DNA of 64,000 bases from Erythrobacter sp. Alg231-14. GTDB lineage: Bacteria > Pseudomonadota > Alphaproteobacteria > Sphingomonadales > Sphingomonadaceae. The position numbers were made by a program, and so were the translations under genes. Under the pieces are notes generated by a model, which made no database searches, was not told where the DNA came from, and saw only the letters and a list, made by a program, of their open reading frames with translations. Positions 18,371 to 26,057 of this stretch are shown here, piece after piece. Each line of letters begins with the position of its first letter. The stretch's first letter is position 1. Where the stretch lies: the NCBI RefSeq assembly GCF_900149685.1, contig NZ_LT702999.1, positions 2,480,001 to 2,544,000 of the forward strand, in the 5' to 3' direction.

Positions 18371-19066
18371 TCAGGTTGGACGATCGGCGGAAAACACGTT
18401 GCAGCTGGCGACAGGCGAAATCGGATTTGTTTGATACAGCTGGGTCAGATCCCGGCTATCGCGCACGTTGAACGCGGCTGTGTACCGAATATCGGTGTCA
18501 CCATAAAATTCGAACGGCGTGATGGGTTCGTAAGTATAGGACACTTCGACAAACATCACAGCTGTGCCGGAACTGGCCGTGATACGGTTGGCGGCTTCGC
18601 CCATTCCGGGGAAACTTGTTCCGCTGGAACCATCGCCCTCTGTTCCGTAAGTGGAGGCATAGTTTTTCGCACCGCGACAACGTTGCCATGCGATCCATTG
18701 GCCCCCGTCGCTGTTGCGTTGGAGGCTGGATAGAATGACACGACCTTGTTCAAAGATGTCGTAACTATCGCCCAACTTCTCTGCGCCGACAAAGGTGCTG
18801 TTTACATCGTCTTCAAAGACTCTGCGCGCCACCAAAATATCGCTCTCACCAACGCGTGAGGCGTTGTCGGCAACCTGCATGGCGATTTGGCTCACCTGCA
18901 TGTGAGTGATCGTGAAATACGCCGTTTCCGTGCCCAAGAGGCCAAGGCCCAGAACAATCGGTGCGCTAAAGGCGAATTCCACCATCGCGACTGCAGAATT
19001 GTCCTGACGTAGTGCCTTAAGGCTGGAAAGGGCGCCCTTTGCCGATTGGATCGTCTTGCTAAACAT
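18371..19066 (-). CDS. TadE/TadF-like pilus assembly protein
   Basis: The 231-aa protein has a short basic N-terminus followed by a single hydrophobic segment (about residues 25-50) containing AVAMVEFAFSAPIVL. This is the TadE-type prepilin-like sequence with a glutamate at the +5-like position. The rest is predicted extracytoplasmic, with cysteines near the middle and end. TadE-like pseudopilins assist the tight-adherence (Flp) secretion system. It is the third of three overlapping genes. Its start overlaps the stop of the previous gene by one base. It ends against the strong terminator shared with pdhB. Confidence 0.78.
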   Translation of the reverse strand: MFSKTIQSAKGALSSLKALRQDNSAVAMVEFAFSAPIVLGLGLLGTETAYFTITHMQVSQIAMQVADNASRVGESDILVARRVFEDDVNSTFVGAEKLGDSYDIFEQGRVILSSLQRNSDGGQWIAWQRCRGAKNYASTYGTEGDGSSGTSFPGMGEAANRITASSGTAVMFVEVSYTYEPITPFEFYGDTDIRYTAAFNVRDSRDLTQLYQTNPISPVASCNVFSADRPT

Positions 19067-19668
19067 TAGTCGCAGTTCCCGATTGTAACGGTTTCATCTT
19101 GTTGGTCGTATGGTTGGTTCCGCAGCACCGTGGACGCTCGCAATTCAACTTCCTGAGGTAGGCCAGCAAGGCCATACATCGGGAAAAGGCGAGGGTAGGA
19201 CACCACCGCAGTGTAAAGAACCGCGTCGCGCGCGCCACCGATGCCTTCTTCGCCGCGATCGGCATCCCATTGACCGTTGGAATTGGCATCAACGAAAACC
19301 TCGCCGTTGTTGCAAATGCCATCAAAGGTGCCTGCGTCGGTGAATTCTTCGGCTTCGCCAATGTCTTCAAAATCGAAGTGCGACAGCTTTTCCAAAGTCA
19401 CGGTTGCCGTACCCGGCACGACGGCGCTTACGCTGTCGATGACCCGTGCATCGATGGTGCCTTCAAGACTGCCAGCGGTCTCCAATGTGAGATCGCGGCC
19501 GGCCTTTTGCATCGCCCCGTTGACCAACGCCGACGTGTATTGCGTGTGCGCCATGTCAAAGATGCCCATCACCATTAGGATCAGGATCGGTGCGACGAAT
19601 GCAAATTCAGTAAGCGTCGCACCTTCCTCATCCCTGATGAAAGCTCGGAGAAAGTTTGAACCGATCAT
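19066..19668 (-). CDS. TadE family pilus assembly protein
   Basis: This 200-aa protein starts MIGSNFLRAFIRDEEGATLTEF, the typical TadE leader: charged N-terminus, Gly-Ala followed by Glu at the +5-like position, then a hydrophobic helix (FAFVAPILILMVMGIFD). The extracytoplasmic part includes a short acidic segment VDANSNGQWDADRGEEG that resembles a calcium-binding loop. The start overlaps the stop of the upstream TadG-like gene as ATGA (19668-19665). Confidence 0.82.
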   Translation of the reverse strand: MIGSNFLRAFIRDEEGATLTEFAFVAPILILMVMGIFDMAHTQYTSALVNGAMQKAGRDLTLETAGSLEGTIDARVIDSVSAVVPGTATVTLEKLSHFDFEDIGEAEEFTDAGTFDGICNNGEVFVDANSNGQWDADRGEEGIGGARDAVLYTAVVSYPRLFPMYGLAGLPQEVELRASTVLRNQPYDQQDETVTIGNCD

Positions 19669-21626
19669 GCTGTCAACCTCAGCGCTGCGATCTTCTCGGC
19701 GATCTCACGGAATGCGCTGTCGAGCTGATCAGCATCGCTCGCCGAATAGGCGCGACCAGTCGTGGCGCAATCGATCAAGTTCTGTGTAAGCGACGTCCCG
19801 AAGGCAACAACCCAAACGGAAATGTTCTTGTTTCGCGCCGCGCGACAGGCCGCTTGGAAGCGTTCTGCGTGATTGGCTTGTTGTTGGGTCCAATTGGCAT
19901 CGGCGGTTACCCGGCGATCCCACCATTCCATACCATACAAGGTGTAGAGGCGGTTGTTGGTGACCAATTCACCATCGGTCATAAACACGATGTGGCGCGA
20001 AATTGCGTCACCGTTCGGTGCGGTGGTGTTCTCGTCTGCGAAGATCCCGTCGGGCGAGATGAAGCGCGCCCCCCAGATCATGCCAAAGTCGTGATAGGTG
20101 TTACCGCCGGCGCTGAAACCTTCGGCTTCAGAGACCCAGGTTTCCAAATCGGAACGATTGTCGAACGGTGCCAATTTGCGGGCAGCCTTAGGACAGGTGG
20201 ATGATGCGTTCACTTTGTCTTCGGTGGAGCCGGTGATGTCGGCTTGAACCCACTCGCTGCTGTCCCACCAATTTTCGCCATCATTGTAACGCATAAAGGT
20301 GAGCGACGGCAGCATAGGCTTCCAACGTTCGGTTTCGTTGCTTGGAACCAGATCGATATCCAGATCTTTCGCACCGGATGGGACCGGGTTCCAAACAGTG
20401 TTGGCGACGGTGATCGCTTCTTCGATGCAACCGTTCCAGGTGTGATTTTCGTTGGCCGCTTCCCAACCGGTTGGTTGAGACATCGTGCCGCTTGCGTACA
20501 AACCGGTCAGGTCCCATTCCACGGGGCGATAGGCCCAGAAGAATTCCTGAGTTTCGGTGCGGCCTTCGGTCAAGGTGATGTCGGACTCGGCGTAGTAGTA
20601 GTAATCCTCGAAGTACAAACGACAGCGTTCATTCGAATAGTAATACGTTCCCGAGCTGAACGTCATTTGTTGATACCGAACGGGGCCGGTATATTGCGTG
20701 ATGCGTGGATCCGTTCCGGATTGAGAAACCTGAGTGAACCCGCCGGGGTCGGCAGAAACAAAGATTTCTGACCGGTCTTGGCCAAACGCAATATCGACGC
20801 ATTCGTTATAGCTGACACCGTAATCGTTGGTTTCCGTGAGACCTTGATAGTCCCAATTGTAGCCATCACCCGTTCGGATGTAGGTGTACCCTTCGGGTGT
20901 GTACGTAACCGTAATGTCCCAATCTGCTTCGCGTGATTGGTAAGTGTGGCTATTCGCCATCCACGCTCTATCGAGGGAATCGCCGACATTCACCTGATTG
21001 GAATAGGGCACGATCCCATAACGGATTTGGGCCGAGCTCGACGTCGCCGAATCCACGGTGTCGTAGAAAGTCAAAACCGATGAGCGCAGGCTGTTGATGC
21101 GTGAATTGGGTCCGTTTGAACAATTGGAACCGTCGGAATCGCAGCTCATCGAGCCGGTGACGTCGAGCACAAACATAATGTCTGTGTTCGAAATGTTGAT
21201 CTCTGCAGAGCAATCGACGGATAGATCAAATTCGTTGTAACCAAACGCGCCCATGATGCTGGTCGGCAATGTTCCCGATGCGGTTCCGTTGACGGTGCCC
21301 TCGGCTGTTGCGGTGTAATCGCGGTTTAGCGCGTCCAACCCGAATGTGCCGTCGGGATAGTTTTGATCAAAAAAGTTGAGGCCAACTTGCTTGTGCTCAC
21401 TGGAGAAATCGTCGTCATCCATCGCGCGGCGTGCCGCAAGCGCACCGGCATCGCATGCCGCCTGAAGTCGGGTTTCGGTCATGTAATACCGACCGGCATC
21501 CACACCGCCACCAACCATGGCCATCAATGGAACAAGCGTCGCCGCAGAAATGGCGAGCGTGTTTGCAGCAGGGTCCTTCGCAACAAAGCGAAGGAAGGAG
21601 TAAGCGGCGTTCATTCTGTGGCCCAT
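19665..21626 (-). CDS. TadG-like protein with von Willebrand A domain
   Basis: The 653-aa protein has an N-terminal hydrophobic helix (about 22-42, the TadG/Flp-pilus-type segment with MAMVGGGVDAGRYYMTETRLQAACDAGALAARRA). It continues into a large extracytoplasmic region. A vWA domain begins at about residue 148 with MIDAS-like DVTGSMS (Asp155) and extends to the C-terminus, interrupted by a Tyr- and Trp-rich insertion between about residues 240 and 400. TadG proteins anchor or regulate tight-adherence pili. The ATG at 21626 has GAGGA upstream, and an alternative ATG is four codons in. None of the core tad genes (ATPase, secretin, prepilin peptidase) is in the window. Confidence 0.84.
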   Translation of the reverse strand: MGHRMNAAYSFLRFVAKDPAANTLAISAATLVPLMAMVGGGVDAGRYYMTETRLQAACDAGALAARRAMDDDDFSSEHKQVGLNFFDQNYPDGTFGLDALNRDYTATAEGTVNGTASGTLPTSIMGAFGYNEFDLSVDCSAEINISNTDIMFVLDVTGSMSCDSDGSNCSNGPNSRINSLRSSVLTFYDTVDSATSSSAQIRYGIVPYSNQVNVGDSLDRAWMANSHTYQSREADWDITVTYTPEGYTYIRTGDGYNWDYQGLTETNDYGVSYNECVDIAFGQDRSEIFVSADPGGFTQVSQSGTDPRITQYTGPVRYQQMTFSSGTYYYSNERCRLYFEDYYYYAESDITLTEGRTETQEFFWAYRPVEWDLTGLYASGTMSQPTGWEAANENHTWNGCIEEAITVANTVWNPVPSGAKDLDIDLVPSNETERWKPMLPSLTFMRYNDGENWWDSSEWVQADITGSTEDKVNASSTCPKAARKLAPFDNRSDLETWVSEAEGFSAGGNTYHDFGMIWGARFISPDGIFADENTTAPNGDAISRHIVFMTDGELVTNNRLYTLYGMEWWDRRVTADANWTQQQANHAERFQAACRAARNKNISVWVVAFGTSLTQNLIDCATTGRAYSASDADQLDSAFREIAEKIAALRLTA

Positions 21627-21850
21627 GGGTGCACATCCTCAGGTCAAACCCGACACACAATTGCGCGGATTCTCGGTTACATCGCAGGGTGATAGCCCAA
21701 GGTAGGTAAGGGGATTGCCAAACAGTGTGGTAAACAAGACATTACCGACCGAGCATTGCTTTAACCGCACCTGTGATCGGAGATTGTCTGCCGCTTTGTA
21801 GGGGCGTAAACTTGACAATTGGCCCTATTCTAAGCCTTTGAGCGCCCTTT

Positions 21851-22507
21851 ATGCCCAATCAACCCGACGAAATCTTAGCCACCGAATTGCAGATCGCATT
21901 GGCTCACACCCCGCCAAAATTTCGCGATGCGTTAAGGATATTCTTTGAGTTAGATCATCGATTATCCCGCATTGTCGCCGCGACAACCGAACCGATGTTG
22001 GGTCAGATGCGGCTTGCATGGTGGCGCGATATGTTGGGCAAACCGATCGAAGAACGGCCCCATGATGACGCGGTTTTGGATGGCATTGGCGCGCATTGGC
22101 TCGATCGAGAGAGTCCGTTGATCAGATTGGTCGATGCTTGGGAGCATATGCTGGCGCCCGCCCCGATGGGCAAAGACGATGCCTTGGGGTTTGTTAATGG
22201 GCGGTCGGCGGGTCTGTTGGCCGCCTTAAACCATGACCAGCACGGATCAGCAGCGTGGGAAGCGGCCGCATGGGTTTGGGCCTTTGCCGATATGGCTTCA
22301 AAAGTCTCTTTGGATGAAGAGCGCGAATTGATGGTTGATCTTGGCCGTTCAAAGGGGCCGCTGCGAGCCCGCCTGTCAAAGCCTGCGCGCGGTTTGGCTG
22401 TCTTGGGAACATTGGGTGCCCGCGCGTTGAATCGCGGCGCGCGACCATTGATGGAAGGGCGCGCTGCGTCACTACTCGCAACAAGAGCCGCTATCATCGG
22501 AAAGTGA
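21851..22507 (+). CDS. Squalene/phytoene synthase-like protein, probably non-catalytic
   Basis: The 218-aa product resembles the short squalene/phytoene synthase-fold proteins of alphaproteobacteria. The block FELDHRLSRIVAATTEPMLGQMRLAWWRD is close to the conserved RxxWWR-containing segment. The aspartate-rich DxxxD motifs that bind prenyl diphosphate in real synthases are not apparent. Its closest known type may be the NDUFAF6-like assembly factors, but that is inference. It starts at ATG 21851, divergent from the TadG-like gene, and is followed by the EF-hand gene after 41 bases. Confidence 0.7.
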   Translation: MPNQPDEILATELQIALAHTPPKFRDALRIFFELDHRLSRIVAATTEPMLGQMRLAWWRDMLGKPIEERPHDDAVLDGIGAHWLDRESPLIRLVDAWEHMLAPAPMGKDDALGFVNGRSAGLLAALNHDQHGSAAWEAAAWVWAFADMASKVSLDEERELMVDLGRSKGPLRARLSKPARGLAVLGTLGARALNRGARPLMEGRAASLLATRAAIIGK

Positions 22508-22548
22508 TTACGTGTATTCCCTTGCTCAAATAGGTTGCGAGGAAAGAA

Positions 22549-23016
22549 ATGCGTCAAACAATACTAGGTGTGTTTGTCGGTCTGATATTGGCAGGCGTCG
22601 GTGTATTTTGGTGGCAGGCACGCGCTCAGGTTGAAACAAACGCCCCACCACCCCCTGAACAAGAGGAAGTGGTCGAAGAAGCGCCAGATATATTGCCAGA
22701 AGTCGATCCGGGTGACTTGACCGGTCCCGCACCCCCAGAGGCCAGCGAATTGTCGCGGGAGGAGCGCCGTTTTTTCCGTTATGATCGAAACCGCGACCGC
22801 ATCATCACGCGCAATGAAATGCTGTCGAGCCGATCGAAGGCTTTCCGCGCACTGGACACGGACGGCAACAATCTGCTGACCTTTGAAGAATGGGCGATCA
22901 GCACGTCCGAACGATTTGAAGGGATGGATGCGGACGGCAATGCCGAACTGACCCAAACGGAATTCGCGACCAGTGCGCCGCGCCCACGCGCATCACGGCC
23001 AGCGTGCCGATGTTAG
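22549..23016 (+). CDS. Secreted or membrane-anchored EF-hand protein
   Basis: This 155-aa protein has one N-terminal hydrophobic helix (residues 4-24, signal anchor or signal peptide), a Pro/Glu-rich linker, and three EF-hand-like 12-residue loops: DRNRDRIITRNE (79-90), DTDGNNLLTFEE (103-114) and DADGNAELTQTE (127-138). All three keep acidic residues at positions 1, 3, 5 and 12 or close equivalents, so calcium binding is likely. The partner and role are unknown. AGGAAAG precedes the ATG. Confidence 0.85.
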   Translation: MRQTILGVFVGLILAGVGVFWWQARAQVETNAPPPPEQEEVVEEAPDILPEVDPGDLTGPAPPEASELSREERRFFRYDRNRDRIITRNEMLSSRSKAFRALDTDGNNLLTFEEWAISTSERFEGMDADGNAELTQTEFATSAPRPRASRPACRC

Positions 23017-23059
23017 CCCCTTGTCCGGATAAAGGTGGCTGAACTGGCTCTTGCTTCTC

Positions 23060-24445
23060 TTAAGCAGGAACCGCCGCCGCATTTTGCGACAGCCACGTTT
23101 GAAGGTCCGCTTTACCTCGGTTGGTGTAGGCTTCTTTTCGGATCTTCTTTTTCACGTCATGCAAGGGCGGGAACAGGCCGAAATTCACATTCATCGGTTG
23201 GAACGTGGTTGCATCGGCATCGCCTGTGATGTGGCTTAACAAAGCGCCCAACGCCGTGGATGGGGGGAGGGGATGCCATTCCTCACCGGCCAATTGTGCC
23301 GCTGTCATCATGCCCGCGACTAAGCCAATGGCGGAACTCTCGACATAGCCTTCGCAGCCGGTGACTTGGCCGGCAAACCGCACATGCGGAGCCGCTTTCA
23401 ACCGCAATTGACGGTCCAACACCTCTGGTGAGTTCAGGAATGTGTTGCGGTGCAGCCCGCCAAGTCGGGCAAATTCGGCGTTCTCAAGGCCGGGGATGGT
23501 GCGAAACAATTCAACCTGTGCGCCATATTTCATTTTGGTTTGAAAACCGACCATGTTCCATAGCGTGCCAAGCTTATTGTCCTGTCGCAATTGAACGACG
23601 GCGTAGGGCCAGCGCCCTTCGGGAAATTCTTCGTTGGTGTCGTAGGGATTGTCGAGGCCGACACCCTTCATTGGACCGTAACGCAGCGTTTCGACCCCGC
23701 GTTCCGCCATCACTTCGATCGGCATGCAGCCATCGAAATAGGGCGTGTCCTTTTCCCATTCCTTGAATTCGGATTTCTCACCTTCGACCAATCCGGCGTG
23801 AAACGCGATGTACTGCTCTTTGGTCATCGGACAGTTGATGTAGTCGCCGTCTTCGTTGGATGCTTCGGTCCGCTTGTTCCAGCGTGATTGGATCCAACAT
23901 TTCGACATATCGATGCTGTCGCGATGGATGATGGGCGCGATGGCATCGAAGAATGCCAACCTTTCTTCGCCCGTCGCCTCAACAATGCTTTGTGCCAATG
24001 ATTGCGCGGTCAACGGCCCAGTGGCGACAATGGTGAGCCCTTTGGTCGGGAGCTTATCCACCCGTTCACGGACGACGTTCACATTGGGATGGTTATCCAG
24101 CGCCTTTTCCACTTCGGCCGAGAACACATCGCGATCCACGGCCATCGCGCTGCCCGCGGGGACTCTTGCGACTTCTCCCGCGCGCATAACGATGCTGTCC
24201 AAGGCGCGCATTTCATGATGCAACAAACCAACCGCGTTTTTGGTGTCATCGTCTGAGCGGAACGAATTTGAGCACACCAATTCGGCAAGTCCATCGGTTT
24301 GGTGCGCCGGGGTTTGTTCGCCCGATCCGCGCATTTCCGACAGGCGAACTTTGACACCGCGTTGGGCCAATTGCCACGCGGCCTCTGATCCGGCCAAGCC
24401 GCCGCCGATAATGTGGACATCGTGATCGTGATTGGTGTTGGTCAT
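23060..24445 (-). CDS. trmFO: Folate- and FAD-dependent tRNA (uracil-54-C5)-methyltransferase
   Basis: TrmFO makes ribothymidine at position 54 of tRNA using methylene-tetrahydrofolate as carbon donor. It replaces the SAM-dependent TrmA of enteric bacteria. The 461-aa product has the FAD-binding [17 protein letters not shown] at the N-terminus, the conserved [23 protein letters not shown] block, and the C-terminal flavin site [20 protein letters not shown]. All are standard for the family. It is divergent from the lysoplasmalogenase-like gene and converges with the EF-hand gene. Confidence 0.96.
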   Translation of the reverse strand: MTNTNHDHDVHIIGGGLAGSEAAWQLAQRGVKVRLSEMRGSGEQTPAHQTDGLAELVCSNSFRSDDDTKNAVGLLHHEMRALDSIVMRAGEVARVPAGSAMAVDRDVFSAEVEKALDNHPNVNVVRERVDKLPTKGLTIVATGPLTAQSLAQSIVEATGEERLAFFDAIAPIIHRDSIDMSKCWIQSRWNKRTEASNEDGDYINCPMTKEQYIAFHAGLVEGEKSEFKEWEKDTPYFDGCMPIEVMAERGVETLRYGPMKGVGLDNPYDTNEEFPEGRWPYAVVQLRQDNKLGTLWNMVGFQTKMKYGAQVELFRTIPGLENAEFARLGGLHRNTFLNSPEVLDRQLRLKAAPHVRFAGQVTGCEGYVESSAIGLVAGMMTAAQLAGEEWHPLPPSTALGALLSHITGDADATTFQPMNVNFGLFPPLHDVKKKIRKEAYTNRGKADLQTWLSQNAAAVPA

Positions 24446-24546
24446 GGTGGGCGCGATAATTGCGTGCTAGCCAAACGGCAAGGCCTCAAACACGGCGCAC
24501 CCCTGCTTGGAACGGGGACCCGCCGCCAAACGGGATTGTCCAGACA

Positions 24547-25197
24547 GTGAAACCAGCCCTGATCAAACACCGCCCATGGTTGCTTTTAAGCGTTATCGCC
24601 GCGGTGGCCTTCTATGTGTTGCAGAACAATCCAATCGGAGAGATTTGGTTGTTGTTGTTAAAAGGGGCCGGGGTCGGCTTTCTTGCAGTGTACGCTTGGC
24701 GTCGAACCACCGGCATGGATGGCGTGATCCTTATCGTCGCATTGGCCCTTTCCGCGTTGGCGGATGCGGTTCTGGTTATCAATTTTCAAGCCGGTGGCGC
24801 GTTGTTCGCGGCGTCCCATGCATTCGCAATCGCGCTCTATTTGCGCAATCGACGCGAACACACCGAACCCAGCCAACGTCTGCTGGCCATCGGGCTTTTG
24901 ATTGGCGTGCCGATTATTTCATATGGATTGAGCGGTGGTCAGATTGAGATCGCTATCTATGCCAGCGTGCTTGCCGCGATGGCCGCCGCAGCGTGGACCA
25001 GCCGTTTCCCGCGATACCGGGTAGGGATGGGCGCGGTCTTGTTCGTGATCAGCGACTTTCTCATCTTCAGCAGGGCAGGGACCGTCGATCTTGGCGTTTT
25101 GCCCGACCTGTTGATCTGGCCGCTGTATTACATCGGACAATTCATGATCGCGACCGGCGTTGTTCAAACACTGCGCGGAGAACATCCCGTTCGCTGA
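24547..25197 (+). CDS. Lysoplasmalogenase-like (YhhN family) membrane protein
   Basis: This is a polytopic inner-membrane protein of about 216 aa with roughly eight hydrophobic helices. Conserved features of the YhhN/TMEM86 family are visible: ALADAVLVI in the third or fourth helix and ISDFLIFSR later, where acidic residues lie within membrane segments. Eukaryotic TMEM86B and some bacterial members hydrolyse the vinyl-ether bond of lysoplasmalogens. The physiological substrate here is not known. The frame opens at TTG 24460, but the family usually begins nearer KPALIKHRPW, so GTG 24547 is preferred. The start is uncertain. Confidence 0.8.
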   Translation: MKPALIKHRPWLLLSVIAAVAFYVLQNNPIGEIWLLLLKGAGVGFLAVYAWRRTTGMDGVILIVALALSALADAVLVINFQAGGALFAASHAFAIALYLRNRREHTEPSQRLLAIGLLIGVPIISYGLSGGQIEIAIYASVLAAMAAAAWTSRFPRYRVGMGAVLFVISDFLIFSRAGTVDLGVLPDLLIWPLYYIGQFMIATGVVQTLRGEHPVR

Positions 25198-25213
25198 AGC
25201 GTATCCGCAAACG

Positions 25214-26047
25214 TTACGCCGCGATGGTCGTGCGGTGCAGTTCGCGGCGATGCCCTTCGTATCCGCCGGTCGCTTTGTGATTGACGCAACGATTGTCCCA
25301 CATCACCAACATCCCCGGTTCCCAACGATGGCGATAGATGAATTGTTCTTGTTCGGACCAGACATGCAACTCCGCGATCAAAGCCATAGCGTCGGCCTCG
25401 GTCATGCCGTCGATCCCAATGGTGTAGCTAACCGAACAGAACAGCGTTTCGTCACCCGTTTCAGGATGAGTTTTGACAAGTGGGTGCGATTGCGTTGCGC
25501 GGGCGGCCTCGCTTGGGCGGATTGCCATGGAACGGCCATCGTCATCGTCGCCATACAACCCTTCGGGGGCATAGCCACGGCGCGCGGAATGAACGCCGAT
25601 GATCTTCCTCAACTCAGCTTTGCGAGCATCTGGCAACGCCGCAAACGCGGCCGTTAGGTTGCAGAACAATGTGTCACCGCCAACGGGCGGGATGTCGACG
25701 GCCAAAAGACACGTTCCCGATGGAGGCTTTGGCAGAAAGCTCCAATCCGAATGCCAATTTTCGGCGAAGAGAGGCGATGTTTCGTCGGCCTCTCTTACAA
25801 TGGATGCGATGTTCTCGCGCCCTTCAATCGGGTCAAAAAATGGGTCTTCGCCAAACCCACCCATGGCCGCCGTGAACCGTTCCAGCGCATCATCATCCAT
25901 CCCAGAGTCAACAAATGCGAGAACCTTGTGTTCAAGCCATGCTGCGCGGATGTGCTGCAGCATGGCTGGATCAAGTTCGCCCGATAGGTCGCAACCTTTC
26001 ACCAATGCGCCGCATGCTTGCCCGCTGGGTTCGATGATTAATGCCAT
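25214..26047 (-). CDS. TauD/TfdA-family 2-oxoglutarate-dependent dioxygenase
   Basis: This 277-aa Fe(II)/2-oxoglutarate dioxygenase starts at ATG 26047. A longer open frame upstream overlaps gyrA and is an artefact. Metal ligands are His99 and Asp101 in ENWHSDWSFLPKPPS and His257 in RCVNHKATGGY. The 2-oxoglutarate-binding arginine is Arg268 or Arg272 near the C-terminus. Family members hydroxylate taurine, 2,4-D, trimethyllysine and many other substrates, so the substrate is open. It lies ten bases downstream of gyrA on the same strand, an odd operon partner for DNA gyrase. Confidence 0.88.
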   Translation of the reverse strand: MALIIEPSGQACGALVKGCDLSGELDPAMLQHIRAAWLEHKVLAFVDSGMDDDALERFTAAMGGFGEDPFFDPIEGRENIASIVREADETSPLFAENWHSDWSFLPKPPSGTCLLAVDIPPVGGDTLFCNLTAAFAALPDARKAELRKIIGVHSARRGYAPEGLYGDDDDGRSMAIRPSEAARATQSHPLVKTHPETGDETLFCSVSYTIGIDGMTEADAMALIAELHVWSEQEQFIYRHRWEPGMLVMWDNRCVNHKATGGYEGHRRELHRTTIAA

Positions 26048-26057
26048 TGGAATCCAT

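Noticed and set aside
24460..24546. N-terminal extension of the YhhN-like protein from TTG 24460
   Set aside because: The extra 29 residues are Arg/Pro-rich and unlike the family. They overlap the promoter region shared with trmFO.
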